Origin: Hahellaceae bacterium
GTDB lineage: Bacteria; Pseudomonadota; Gammaproteobacteria; Pseudomonadales; Oleiphilaceae
Direction: 5' to 3'
Length of the DNA: 64,000 nt
Assembly: GCA_016744695.1 (NCBI GenBank)
Contig: JADGDV010000002.1
Coordinates: 1-64,000 of the forward strand
Position numbers and translations under genes: made by a program. The notes below the pieces were generated by a model. That model made no database searches. It saw only the letters and a program-made list of their open reading frames with translations, and was not told where the DNA came from. Positions 27,033-35,974 of the stretch are shown piece after piece. The first letter of the stretch is position 1, and each line of letters starts with the position of its first letter.

Positions 27033-27764
27033 GTGGCAATATTTGAGTGGAAGAGCGAATACGATACAGGCATTGCTGAAATTGATAATCAGCATATGGT
27101 GTTGGTTAGCTTAATTAATGAGCTACATATATTAGTAAATGAAAAGTTTGATAGAGCTCTTGCAGAAGAAATTTTTGAAAAATTAAAAAAATATGCGTTT
27201 TTTCATTTTGCAACGGAAGAAAATTTAATGGCTCAATACCATTATGACGCGCATGATAATGAAGCACACCTTGCTCAGCATCGTCAGTTTGAAAGTGAGT
27301 TTAAATCTGTACAGGCTGATTTTGAGAATATAACACTTGAGGAATGTAATGTTGTTCTTTCATACTTAACTAATTGGTTGACTAACCATATTTGTAAAGT
27401 TGATAAGCGTTTGGCTGATCATATACATCAACAGCGCCAAGCAGAGAGCGAGGGCTCAACACATTATTCAAGTGCCGAACTAGTGGCTCAATCTGTTACA
27501 GAAGAGGAAGCGATCAGTGTTATTGGGTCGTTACATATAACCCAAAAGCATATTGGTAATACGGGTGAAATGCTAGAGCAGTTAGAAGCATGTATTGATG
27601 AACTGCAATATCATTGTGATGTAATGGTTCAGTCAGCATCAGATTCAGTTTTTTCTAACATGTCTGCCACCGCACATTATAAATGCACTCATGGCTTAAA
27701 ATTAGTAAAATTAATTAGGTCTAACCATGAGTATTTAAAAGACGCGCTTAATAAACTCGAATAG
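27033..27764 (+). CDS. Bacteriohemerythrin with C-terminal helical extension
   Basis: 243 residues from GTG 27033 (AGGA 6 bases upstream; VAIFEW equals the usual MAIFEW start); an in-frame ATG at 27015 is the alternative. The hemerythrin domain (~1-130) shows the di-iron ligands: IDNQH, FHFATEE, HLAQHRQFE and LTNHICKVDKRLADH. It reversibly binds oxygen or senses oxygen/redox. Residues ~150-243 are an extra helical region with cysteines and histidines (LEACIDELQYHCDVM, CTHGLKLVKL) that typical ~130-residue bacteriohemerythrins lack. It is monocistronic or leads a short operon with the next two genes. Confidence 0.88.
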   Translation: MAIFEWKSEYDTGIAEIDNQHMVLVSLINELHILVNEKFDRALAEEIFEKLKKYAFFHFATEENLMAQYHYDAHDNEAHLAQHRQFESEFKSVQADFENITLEECNVVLSYLTNWLTNHICKVDKRLADHIHQQRQAESEGSTHYSSAELVAQSVTEEEAISVIGSLHITQKHIGNTGEMLEQLEACIDELQYHCDVMVQSASDSVFSNMSATAHYKCTHGLKLVKLIRSNHEYLKDALNKLE

Positions 27765-27809
27765 CGTGATTTTTAGGTTGTATGTAATAGTTATTACAAG
27801 GATATAGTT

Positions 27810-28082
27810 ATGTTTTTTGTTAAAAAATGGCTTTGCTTAGTCGTACTAAGCTTTACTGTTGTTGCTTGTAACGCGACACCTGAACAGCCAGTTTCTAAAA
27901 TGTCTGATGTGAGCACCTTATGTAAGGACCCACGGCCTCAGATGTGCACAATGATTTATCAGCCCGTTTGTGGCATTGATAATGAAGGTCAGTTTAAAAC
28001 TTACGCCAGTGGTTGTAGTGCTTGCTCTCATGTTGAAGTAAAAGGGTACAATGAAGGTGCCTGTAAAGCTGTAAATGAATAA
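27810..28082 (+). CDS. Small lipoprotein with Kazal-type inhibitor domain
   Basis: 90 residues. Signal peptide with the lipobox VVAC, so a lipid-anchored N-terminal cysteine at ~20. The mature domain carries the Kazal cysteine pattern: CKDPRPQMC, MIYQPVCGIDN, then TYASGCSACSH and GAC. Kazal domains inhibit serine proteases; bacterial lipoproteins of this type are thought to protect the envelope from host or competitor proteases (inference). It starts 45 bases after the hemerythrin stop, and the GreA/B-like gene follows after 14 bases. Confidence 0.85.
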   Translation: MFFVKKWLCLVVLSFTVVACNATPEQPVSKMSDVSTLCKDPRPQMCTMIYQPVCGIDNEGQFKTYASGCSACSHVEVKGYNEGACKAVNE

Positions 28083-28096
28083 GGACAATAATAAAA

Positions 28097-28582
28097 TTGA
28101 TTGATAAAGAATTAATTCGTCAGGAAATTTTAACGCAGCTCAATAAAGATCATAAAAATGCTGTTTTAGCGGCCAATACGGCTCACGCGGCTGCGACTAA
28201 CGAGGAGAGTAAGGCTGAAAACAAATATGATACAAGGGGGGTAGAGGCCTCCTACCTTGCGGAAGGTCAATCTAGACGTGTCGCCGAGCTAGAAGTTGCC
28301 ATTGCCGCTTATGAAGACTTACGTCTTTCTGACTTTGATGAAAATACCAAAATCCGTCTTACTGCATTAGTTACTCTGGTTGACTCTGATGATAATAACC
28401 GTTGTTTATTTGTAGGACCTGATGGCGGTGGTTTAGTTATAGCACTTTCTTCCTATGAATGTATCGTAGTGACACCTATGGCTCCACTAGGTAAGGCTTT
28501 AATTGGCAAGTACGTGGGTGATGACTTCGTCATAAAGACTGTCGATCAGACGACAAGCTATGAAATACTTTCTGTATGTTAA
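28097..28582 (+). CDS. GreA/GreB-like transcription-factor family protein
   Basis: 161 residues from a TTG (AAGGA 11 bases upstream). The N-terminal half is a predicted helical hairpin (QLNKDHKNAVLAANTAHAAATNEESKAENKYDTRGVEASYLAEGQ), and the C-terminal half is a FKBP-like GreA/B fold with LVTLVDSDDNNRCLFVGPDGGG and the end SYEILSVC. The coiled-coil tip lacks the usual GreA acidic D/E pair arrangement but has ENKYDTRG. I regard it as a small Gre-factor homologue that may act on RNA polymerase through the secondary channel; its exact role is unknown. Follows the Kazal gene by 14 bases. Confidence 0.72.
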   Translation: MIDKELIRQEILTQLNKDHKNAVLAANTAHAAATNEESKAENKYDTRGVEASYLAEGQSRRVAELEVAIAAYEDLRLSDFDENTKIRLTALVTLVDSDDNNRCLFVGPDGGGLVIALSSYECIVVTPMAPLGKALIGKYVGDDFVIKTVDQTTSYEILSVC

Positions 28583-28672
28583 TACTCTAGGCTAATCTCT
28601 CGTGCCTGTTGAAAAAATGTGCGATAATGTGCGCCGAAATTTACATTCCCTTCTTTATTCTGGATTAATACC

Positions 28673-30265
28673 TTGATATCAACAGCTAACATTACCATGC
28701 AATTTGGCGCTAAGCCTCTCTTTGAAAATGTATCCGTTAAATTCGGCGAAGGGAATCGATATGGCTTGATTGGAGCCAATGGTTGCGGTAAATCAACCTT
28801 CATGAAAATCTTGGGCGGTGACTTGGAGCAAACCTCCGGCACAGTGATGACCGACCAAAATGAACGAGTGGGTAAATTACGCCAAGACCAGTTCGCTTTT
28901 GAAGAGTTTACTGTTTTAGATACCGTTATTATGGGCCACAAAGAGCTGTGGGACGTTAAGCTTGAGCGTGACCGTATTTATTCTTTGCCAGAAATGAGTG
29001 AAGAAGAAGGTATTAAAGTAGCTGAGCTAGAAGTTGAGTTCGCAGAAATGGATGGCTATACCGCAGAGTCACGTGCGGGTGAGTTATTAATGGGGGCGGG
29101 TATACAGTTAGAGCAGCACACAGGTTTAATGAGTGAGGTTGCCCCAGGCTGGAAGCTTCGTGTTCTACTAGCACAGGCTTTATTCGCTGATCCAGATATC
29201 ATGTTACTTGATGAGCCAACCAACAACCTTGATATCAACTCTATTCGTTGGTTAGAAGATGTGCTTAATCAACGTAATTGCACGATGATTATCATTTCTC
29301 ACGACAGACACTTTTTAAACAGTGTATGTACTCACATGGCCGACTTAGATTATGGTGAATTACGACTTTACCCAGGCAATTATGATGAGTACATGACGGC
29401 ATCAACACAGGCTCGTGAAAGATTATTATCTGATAATGCAAAGAAAAAAGCCCAAATTGCTGAATTAAAGGGTTTTGTTAGCCGCTTTTCTGCCAATGCT
29501 TCAAAAGCTAGACAGGCGACATCTCGCGCAAAACAGATCGATAAAATTAAGCTCGATGAGGTTAAGCCTTCAAGTCGGGTTAACCCGTTTATTCGCTTCG
29601 AGCAAGAGAAAAAACTACACCGTCTAGCGCTTGAAGTTGAAGGTTTAACAAAAAGCTTTGATGAGGAACCCTTGTTTAAAGACCTTAAATTGATGGTTGA
29701 AGTGGGTGAACGAGTTGCGATTATTGGTCAAAATGGTATTGGTAAAACAACACTTTTAAAGTGTCTGTTAGGTGATACTGAGATTGATTCTGGTAAGGTT
29801 AAGTGGTCAGAAAATACTAACATCGGTAGTTACGCTCAAGATCATGCTTCAGATTTTGCAGAAGATAAAGATCTGTTTGACTGGATGGGGCAGTGGGGTC
29901 AAGAGGGAGATGATGAGCAAGTTATACGTGGCACTCTGGGTCGCTTGTTGTTTTCACAAAATGATATTAAAAAATCTGTGAAAGTAATATCAGGTGGAGA
30001 GCAAGGTCGAATGCTCTTTGGTAAGTTGATGTTGCAAACACCAAATGTATTACTAATGGACGAACCTACTAATCACTTGGATATGGAGTCGATTGAATCT
30101 TTAAACCAAGCGTTAGAAGAGTATCCTGGTACTTTGTTATTTGTAAGTCACGATAGAGAGTTTGTATCTTCGCTAGCAACACGAATTATTGAAATAACTG
30201 CAGAGGGTATTCAAGATTTTCATGGTACGTATGATGATTATTTGAAGACTCAGGGCGTTGTTTAA
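28673..30265 (+). CDS. ybiT: ABC-F family ATPase YbiT
   Basis: 530 residues, identical in length to E. coli YbiT. Start is a TTG aligned with the E. coli N-terminus. Two ATPase domains: the first has GANGCGKST and a degenerate signature region [17 protein letters not shown] before [10 protein letters not shown], the second has [21 protein letters not shown] and [10 protein letters not shown]. Between them is the ribosome-interaction linker ([23 protein letters not shown]). ABC-F proteins work on the ribosome E-site and lack membrane domains. The degenerate first signature is normal for YbiT. A terminator follows. Confidence 0.94.
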   Translation: MISTANITMQFGAKPLFENVSVKFGEGNRYGLIGANGCGKSTFMKILGGDLEQTSGTVMTDQNERVGKLRQDQFAFEEFTVLDTVIMGHKELWDVKLERDRIYSLPEMSEEEGIKVAELEVEFAEMDGYTAESRAGELLMGAGIQLEQHTGLMSEVAPGWKLRVLLAQALFADPDIMLLDEPTNNLDINSIRWLEDVLNQRNCTMIIISHDRHFLNSVCTHMADLDYGELRLYPGNYDEYMTASTQARERLLSDNAKKKAQIAELKGFVSRFSANASKARQATSRAKQIDKIKLDEVKPSSRVNPFIRFEQEKKLHRLALEVEGLTKSFDEEPLFKDLKLMVEVGERVAIIGQNGIGKTTLLKCLLGDTEIDSGKVKWSENTNIGSYAQDHASDFAEDKDLFDWMGQWGQEGDDEQVIRGTLGRLLFSQNDIKKSVKVISGGEQGRMLFGKLMLQTPNVLLMDEPTNHLDMESIESLNQALEEYPGTLLFVSHDREFVSSLATRIIEITAEGIQDFHGTYDDYLKTQGVV

Positions 30266-30281
30266 GTAGGCGTTTGTAAGT

Positions 30282-30306
30282 AACCCTGCGGCAAGACCGC
30301 AGGGTT
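30282..30306 (+). terminator. Intrinsic terminator after ybiT
   Basis: A 10-base perfect stem (AACCCTGCGG and CCGCAGGGTT) with loop CAAGA, followed by TAATTTCT. It lies 17 bases after the ybiT stop and between convergent genes, so it may also serve the minus-strand gene. Confidence 0.75.
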
Positions 30307-30327
30307 TAATTTCTGTAAGAGCCGTAC

Positions 30328-30744
30328 TTAGTGAATGCTACTTTGTGCAGACCAGTAATCCATCGCTCCAACCAATACAACTAAATGCTCACCTAGTTCT
30401 TCTTGGCTTCTCATCACATAGGCTGCAACGGCTTGTGCTGTATCGTACATTAAATCTTGTTCTTCTGGCGTAAGTACTTCATTACCATCAAGTAGTTTTA
30501 ATTTACTATTTTTTAAATTGAAGCTAGCTCCTCTTTCCTTTCCATCAATAATTACTGTGAATTGAACTTCAGTTTGATTTTCAAGGGTGCTAGTAAAAGA
30601 CACATTGTGCGCGTCAGCTTGAAATGTACCTGAGAACCCGTTAGCAGTATCACTTACAACGTTAAGCGAATCATTGGCGAAGGCATTGAATGATAATGCG
30701 GTAGAAATAAGACCCATTGCAATACACTTAAATACTTGCTTCAT
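30328..30744 (-). CDS. Small secreted protein of unknown function
   Basis: 138 residues from ATG 30744; a GTG 12 bases upstream is possible. A signal peptide ends around NAFAND. The mature part (SLNVVSDTANGFSGTFQADA and TVIIDGKERGASFNLKN) looks beta-rich, then a helical C-terminal half (LTPEEQDLMYDTAQAVAAYVM to VLVGAMDYWSAQ). No cysteine, no known motif. Not recognised. Alone between the ybiT terminator and the divergent cysteine desulfhydrase-like gene. Confidence 0.55.
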   Translation of the reverse strand: MKQVFKCIAMGLISTALSFNAFANDSLNVVSDTANGFSGTFQADAHNVSFTSTLENQTEVQFTVIIDGKERGASFNLKNSKLKLLDGNEVLTPEEQDLMYDTAQAVAAYVMRSQEELGEHLVVLVGAMDYWSAQSSIH

Positions 30745-30943
30745 ATTAATTTCCACTCGACCTTAGGTTAAAAAACAGTTAATAAAAATATGTGTTTTAA
30801 AGAGTTAATACCATATTAAAACAATTGTTTAAAACAGTCGTTTGAATTATTGTAAAGTATCGTAACTCAAATGTGAAAAGTGACAATTGATTCCTAAGGT
30901 AGTAGCCTTATTGGATATTAATTATGTCTACGGAGAATGCAGA

Positions 30944-31990
30944 GTGAAGAGTTGGGTTTACGGTGCCATTAAAAAAATATCCGCAGACTATCAGCGTTCT
31001 GCTGACACCCACTTAATAAAATTAGATATACCATCATTGTCGGGTATTGACTTGTACCTGAAAGATGAAAGCACACACCCAACAGGTAGTTTAAAGCATC
31101 GTCTCGCGCGTTCCTTGTTTCTCTATGCTCTATGCAATGGGAAAATAACAAGTGAAACCACGGTTGTTGAGGCGTCATCAGGTAGTACCGCGGTGTCAGA
31201 AGCTTGTTTTGCCAGAATGATCGGTGTACCTTTTATTGCTGTTATGCCCCGAAACACGGCTCGAAGCAAAATTAAGCAAATAGAGTTGTACGGCGGTCGT
31301 TGCCATTTTGTTGATAGTGCCACACAAATGCGTGAAACATCTTTAGAGTTGGTATCTTCAATTGATGGCTATTTTATGGATCAATTCACCTATGCAGAGC
31401 GTGCGACCGACTGGAGGGGCAACAATAATATCGCTGAAAGTATTTTCAACCAATTAGAGCAAGAGCCTCATCCAGTGCCGCACTCGATTATAATGAGTTC
31501 GGGTACGGGAGGAACGTCAGCTACGATTGGGCGGTATATCCACTATAAAGGCTATGAAACTAAGCTTGTAGTGGTAGATCCTGAAAATTCAGTGTTTTAC
31601 GATAGCTTTATGATGCATGACAGGAGTCTGACATTGAAGACGGGAAGCCGAATTGAGGGAATTGGTCGCCCTCAGGTAGAGCCTTCTTTTCAACCCGATG
31701 TGATTGATTCAATGACACAGGTTCCGGACGCAGCCAGTGTTGCAACCATTTTATGGCTTGAAAGCATTATTGGTCGTAAAGCAGGCGCATCTACAGGGAC
31801 TAATTTATGGGGTGCGCTAGACGTCGCGATTAAGATGAAGGCAGAAAATCAGCAAGGTTCAATTGTTACTTTAATGTGCGATAGCGGCGAGCGCTATTTA
31901 GATACTTATTATGACTCAGTGTGGGTAGAAAATAATATTGGTGATGTAAGCCCCTACCTTGACCAGCTAAATAAAATTTATACGGTGTGA
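30944..31990 (+). CDS. Cds1-like L-cysteine desulfhydrase (PLP-dependent)
   Basis: 348 residues from the GTG at 30944, supported by GGAGA at 30932-30936; the frame opens at a TTG 57 bases upstream without a ribosome site. A fold-type II PLP enzyme: Schiff-base lysine in HPTGSLKHRLARSL, substrate loop EASSGSTAVSEA, and the phosphate-binding SSGTGGTSATIGRY. The start VKSWVYGAIKKISADYQRSADTHL and DESTHPTGSLKHR closely resemble Mycobacterium Cds1, which releases sulfide, pyruvate and ammonia from cysteine. Cysteine synthase is the alternative; the Cds1-like blocks make desulfhydrase more likely. No sulfur genes nearby. Confidence 0.8.
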   Translation: MKSWVYGAIKKISADYQRSADTHLIKLDIPSLSGIDLYLKDESTHPTGSLKHRLARSLFLYALCNGKITSETTVVEASSGSTAVSEACFARMIGVPFIAVMPRNTARSKIKQIELYGGRCHFVDSATQMRETSLELVSSIDGYFMDQFTYAERATDWRGNNNIAESIFNQLEQEPHPVPHSIIMSSGTGGTSATIGRYIHYKGYETKLVVVDPENSVFYDSFMMHDRSLTLKTGSRIEGIGRPQVEPSFQPDVIDSMTQVPDAASVATILWLESIIGRKAGASTGTNLWGALDVAIKMKAENQQGSIVTLMCDSGERYLDTYYDSVWVENNIGDVSPYLDQLNKIYTV

Positions 31991-32013
31991 TTAGACTGCA
32001 CTTTTTCTGACTT

Positions 32014-34458
32014 TCAAACAAGAAGGTTAAGTTGTCCGCTGGTTATCTCCGTATAAGAGTCACCTAAAAACGCAACAATGCCATCTACAACTGGTGCGAT
32101 TTGACGCTCAAGATAAATATCATAGTCTAATGGTGATGTTTGACACTCAAGGGGCTCTGGACCGCTGGTACTGTAAACATATTCAATCCAACCTCTGTTT
32201 TGGTAGCGCGGTGGTTTCCCTTGTTTCTGAAGCCATTCATCTGCCTTTTTTGCTGCTTGAGCATGAGGAGGAATATTCTTCTGATATTCAATGAGTTTAC
32301 GGCGCAGTCTTTTTCTAAATATTAACTTTTGATCATGTTTCCCTTCTCTTATTTCTTTGACTGTTTGGCGTATAAATTCTTTGTAGGGTTTATTTGCAAA
32401 AATACGTTCATAGAGGGATTTTTGAAACTCTCTTGCTATGGCTGTCCAGTCAGTACGAACATTCTCAAGTCCTTTAAAAATAAGAGTGCTGGGCTTATCC
32501 TTATTTTCTATTAGGCCTGCATAACGTTTCTTTGTTCCCTGGCTGGAGCCTCTAACGGTGGGCATTAAAAACTTTGAATAATGGTTTTCATATTCAAGCT
32601 CCAGCGCACTATCAAGTTGATATTCTCGTCTTAGGTGATGCTTCCACCACTGAGTAACATGTTGTGCTAAGTTTTTACCTATGTGGTTGGCTTCTTTATT
32701 TGAAGGTGAGTCACTAACCCAAACAAAGAGAGAGTCGGTATCACCATAAATAACCTCAAACCCTTTATCTTCAATAAGGGCTCGTGTTTGATTCATGATT
32801 GAGTGCCCCCTGAGTGTTATGGAGCTAGGTAGTCTGAAATCAAAAAATCGACAGCCAGGGGTACCCATTACGCCATAAAAAGAGCTCATTATTATTTTAA
32901 TACTCTGCTCTAGTGCCCTGTTTTTATTGTTTTTAGCTTCATCTCTAGCAAGCCATAATTTTTCTATCAGGGTAGGGAGTATGGTGTTACTTTTCTTAAA
33001 ATAAGCCCCTCTATAGCCGGGTGAATATAAAGCGGTATCTTCAAGTACCTTGGGTGTTTGTTCATCATTGGCTTGCCACTGAGCATCTGCTTCCGTTAGG
33101 CCATATGGGTCTACTTTAAAGGAACGAATGATGCTGGGGTATAGGCTTTTGAAATCTAATACGATGACATTTTCATATATGCCGGGTCTAGAATCCATAA
33201 CATACCCTCCTGGACTGCCCACGCCTTGTGGGTCAATAGGAAGGTTGGGAGCGATGTAGCCTTGTCGATGCAGTCGTGGGAGGTAGAGGTTTTCAAATGC
33301 AGCCACAGAGCCACCCACACGATCCAGTGGTAGGCCGGTCAGTCTTGCGCGCTCAATGGCGAAATTGATTAAATCAGTCTTTTCAAATATATCCCATACC
33401 AGCTTACAGTCCTCAAGATTATAAGCGGCAAGCGCGTGTTTATCTTCATTAAAAAGCCGAGTTATTTCTTCACCTCTATCGTCAGGGTCATGTATTAGCT
33501 TACCTCTACCAAGTAACTTCCGGCCAACATATTCTAACGAAAAGCTTTCAAACTGATAGGTGGCGGTACGCAGTGTGTCTATCCCATCTAGGATGGCTCT
33601 ACCTGGTACAAGTACAAAGTAATGCTTATCTTCTTCTTTTTCCTCGTTACCGTTAGTTCGCCATTCAACAAGTTCTTTATTTCTACCAAGTGTGAAGGGA
33701 ATATTTAATGCTTCGCATTTACGTGCCAAAAAACGCAGGTCAAAGTTAATGCAGTTCCAGCCAATCAGAATGTCTGGGTCGTTGTGATCAAGCCAGTTAA
33801 GAAAGCCATGAATAAGCGCACTTTCTGTGTTGAAGAAAACTAATTGATCTGTTTTGCTGTCGTTCTCATTACCGATCATCAGCACCACTTGTCCTGCATC
33901 GCTATAAACAGCGATTGAAAATAATTGGTCACCGGTAAATGAAGTTTCTATATCAAAAGAGGCAATACTAAAGGCTGGTTTGAAAGGGGCTGGTTTAATT
34001 CTATGGCTATGATCAATTGATGGTTTAAAGGCAATGGGGCCGGTTATAAAGCGTTCCATTAGAAAGCGATCTGTTGGTTTGATGTCGGCTTCGAGGGGGG
34101 TAATGTTAATTCTTTTAAGAGATTTTTGGGCCTCTCGCATTGCCTTATAGCTTTGAAAGTAGAGCGCCGTGATGGTGTTTTGATCAAATGATTTAAGATC
34201 TAATTCGCGAAATCTAAATATGAAGGCTGAAAGTCGTTGCTTGGCTTTAAGCAAGTGATGGGTTTCAATAAAGAATAATGCTTCTTGATGCTTCTGGACT
34301 AAAAGTCTGGGGCCATTGTGAGTGTGAACCCAAAAGCGTAACTCCATTTGAGGCTCTAAATCACCTTTTGCAATAGGATTGTTTTGCTTGGCATCTCTCC
34401 ATTGACGTGTAAGTATAAAGCCGTGATTAAGCGTAGTAGGAACATTGTTTGTTTGCAT
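32014..34458 (-). CDS. polB: DNA polymerase II
   Basis: 814 residues, a family B polymerase slightly longer than E. coli Pol II (783). Exonuclease motifs: ExoI SFDIETSF, ExoII NCINFDLRFL, ExoIII YNLEDCKLV. Polymerase motifs: DFKSLYPSIIRSFKVDPYG (A), KIIMSSFYGVMG (B) and YGDTDSLFVW (C). All catalytic acidic residues are present, so it should be active in proofreading and SOS-type lesion bypass or restart. No LexA box was identified confidently in the short upstream gap. Divergent from mtfA. Confidence 0.96.
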   Translation of the reverse strand: MQTNNVPTTLNHGFILTRQWRDAKQNNPIAKGDLEPQMELRFWVHTHNGPRLLVQKHQEALFFIETHHLLKAKQRLSAFIFRFRELDLKSFDQNTITALYFQSYKAMREAQKSLKRINITPLEADIKPTDRFLMERFITGPIAFKPSIDHSHRIKPAPFKPAFSIASFDIETSFTGDQLFSIAVYSDAGQVVLMIGNENDSKTDQLVFFNTESALIHGFLNWLDHNDPDILIGWNCINFDLRFLARKCEALNIPFTLGRNKELVEWRTNGNEEKEEDKHYFVLVPGRAILDGIDTLRTATYQFESFSLEYVGRKLLGRGKLIHDPDDRGEEITRLFNEDKHALAAYNLEDCKLVWDIFEKTDLINFAIERARLTGLPLDRVGGSVAAFENLYLPRLHRQGYIAPNLPIDPQGVGSPGGYVMDSRPGIYENVIVLDFKSLYPSIIRSFKVDPYGLTEADAQWQANDEQTPKVLEDTALYSPGYRGAYFKKSNTILPTLIEKLWLARDEAKNNKNRALEQSIKIIMSSFYGVMGTPGCRFFDFRLPSSITLRGHSIMNQTRALIEDKGFEVIYGDTDSLFVWVSDSPSNKEANHIGKNLAQHVTQWWKHHLRREYQLDSALELEYENHYSKFLMPTVRGSSQGTKKRYAGLIENKDKPSTLIFKGLENVRTDWTAIAREFQKSLYERIFANKPYKEFIRQTVKEIREGKHDQKLIFRKRLRRKLIEYQKNIPPHAQAAKKADEWLQKQGKPPRYQNRGWIEYVYSTSGPEPLECQTSPLDYDIYLERQIAPVVDGIVAFLGDSYTEITSGQLNLLV

Positions 34459-34534
34459 GGCTTGCTACTATGTTGGTCAATCAACGTAATGCTTAAGTTA
34501 ATCTAAGCTACTTTAATGTGTTGGAGGGAACGGT

Positions 34535-35338
34535 TTGAATCCTGTTTATTTCGTTGTTGGTATTACTACTATTTTTATCGTTGTTATGACGACTCGTTAT
34601 TATCGCAGAAAACAGTTTGATAACCAGCCTTTTCCTGAGGCATGGAATGAAGCGCTACATAAAAATATGCCGATATACTCAAATCTGCCAAACACCTTGC
34701 AGGTTCAACTGCAGCAGCTTGTTAAAGCATTTATTCGTGATAAAAAATTCTATGGCTGTGATGGCTTGGTTATTACCGATGAAATAAAGGTGACTATTGC
34801 TGGAGGGGCTTGTTTACTTGTGCTGAATAGGCCTACAAACGACTTTTATCAACTTTATCATATACTGGTTTACCCTTCATCATTCATAGCTTCAAGAGAA
34901 GAACATGGGGCTGGTGGTGTGGTTTCACAAAAGGATACTGGATTATTAGGGGAGTCATGGAGTCAGGGCAAGGTTATATTATCGTGGGATGACGTTCTGA
35001 GGGGGGGCAAAAATTTTAGTGATGGTCAAAATGTTGTACTGCACGAGTTTGCTCACCAGTTAGATCAGGAATCGGGTTCTACTAATGGTGCACCTTTATT
35101 GGGTGTCGCCTCAAGTTATCAACGATGGGCTTGTGTTTTATCTAAAGAATATGAGCGTATGCAGGGCGGCTCTAAAGGGGTTGTTGATCAATATGGCGCG
35201 ACTAATCCTGCCGAGTTTTTTGCAGTAGTCACTGAAACATTTTTTGAGAGGCCTGTGCAGTTAAAAAACAAGCATCCAGCACTTTTTGAAGAAATGAAGA
35301 CCTTTTATGCGGTTGATCCTAGTGATTGGATATTGTGA
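34535..35338 (+). CDS. mtfA: MtfA-family zinc peptidase (M90)
   Basis: 267 residues from a TTG with a strong GGAGGG at 34523-34528. A hydrophobic helix at ~3-20 suggests a membrane anchor, which differs from cytoplasmic E. coli MtfA (265 residues). The zinc motif HEFAHQLDQESG and a distal FFAVVTETFFERP glutamate complete the peptidase site. In E. coli, MtfA is titrated by Mlc and linked to glucose PTS control; whether that applies here is unknown. The 3' end overlaps the convergent barrel gene by 20 bases. Confidence 0.88.
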   Translation: MNPVYFVVGITTIFIVVMTTRYYRRKQFDNQPFPEAWNEALHKNMPIYSNLPNTLQVQLQQLVKAFIRDKKFYGCDGLVITDEIKVTIAGGACLLVLNRPTNDFYQLYHILVYPSSFIASREEHGAGGVVSQKDTGLLGESWSQGKVILSWDDVLRGGKNFSDGQNVVLHEFAHQLDQESGSTNGAPLLGVASSYQRWACVLSKEYERMQGGSKGVVDQYGATNPAEFFAVVTETFFERPVQLKNKHPALFEEMKTFYAVDPSDWIL

Positions 35339-35819
35339 AACTGTAACCTAGGGTTAACATTGCTCCGGCAGCGCCAAAAAGTGTTAGTTCTGAGTGAATA
35401 GATCTGTATTTAATCCCTAATGACGGAACGATAGCCGGTGCAACACCATTCTCATTTAATGGTATTTTATCTTTATATTCACCGTCGTACCCATGCATTA
35501 ACCCAGCTGTTAATTTTGTGTAGAGTAGTTGGTTGGTTGCGGGAATGGTCCAGCTGTAACCAGCATAACCATATTGTGAAGGCTGGCCGAAAGAGTTTCG
35601 AAAAAAAGCTAAACCGGCTAGCCAGTTTGTATTTTTCTGAAATTCTAGGTTTATTAGTTTCTGGTTGTTGTTGTGCTCGTCTTTAGGTTCAAAATGGACT
35701 GTATAAAGGCTGGTTTGAAAATAAAACATATCACCATCATCTAGCCAGTCAGCATAAGAAATCGTTGAAGTGAACGTTAAAAATACGCTAAAAAGAAGTG
35801 AAAAAAGACTGTGTTTCAT
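35319..35819 (-). CDS. Small outer-membrane beta-barrel-like protein
   Basis: 166 residues with a signal peptide (to SYADW). The mature protein starts WLDDGDMFYFQTSLYTVHF, continues with alternating strands, and ends in an aromatic-poor barrel-like strand (LTLGYSFTISNH). It belongs to a conserved family that databases sometimes call 'sn-glycerol-3-phosphate transporter', a label without support here. Length and barrel pattern recall PagP-type 8-stranded enzymes, with a FEPKDEHNNNQKLINLEFQ segment in the first loops. Overlaps mtfA by 20 bases at the 3' ends. Confidence 0.55.
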   Translation of the reverse strand: MKHSLFSLLFSVFLTFTSTISYADWLDDGDMFYFQTSLYTVHFEPKDEHNNNQKLINLEFQKNTNWLAGLAFFRNSFGQPSQYGYAGYSWTIPATNQLLYTKLTAGLMHGYDGEYKDKIPLNENGVAPAIVPSLGIKYRSIHSELTLFGAAGAMLTLGYSFTISNH

Positions 35820-35906
35820 TATTGAGGTCTTATGAAGTAAAGAGAGTGATAGTAAAGGGTGGGGATTATAGACTGTTTTTATGATTATGTGTTGAATTTA
35901 TAAAAT

Positions 35907-35958
35907 AAAAAAGTCCTGCTTCAATTGCTCGTTACAAGCAAAAGAAGCAGGGCTTTTT
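35907..35958 (-). terminator. Intrinsic terminator after acnB
   Basis: On the minus strand AGCCCTGCTTC pairs with GAAGCAGGACT across a ~21-base loop, flanked on both sides by A and T runs. It begins 17 bases after the acnB stop. The symmetric A/T tracts could let it work in both directions. Confidence 0.8.
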
Positions 35959-35974
35959 GACTAACGTTTAAAGC

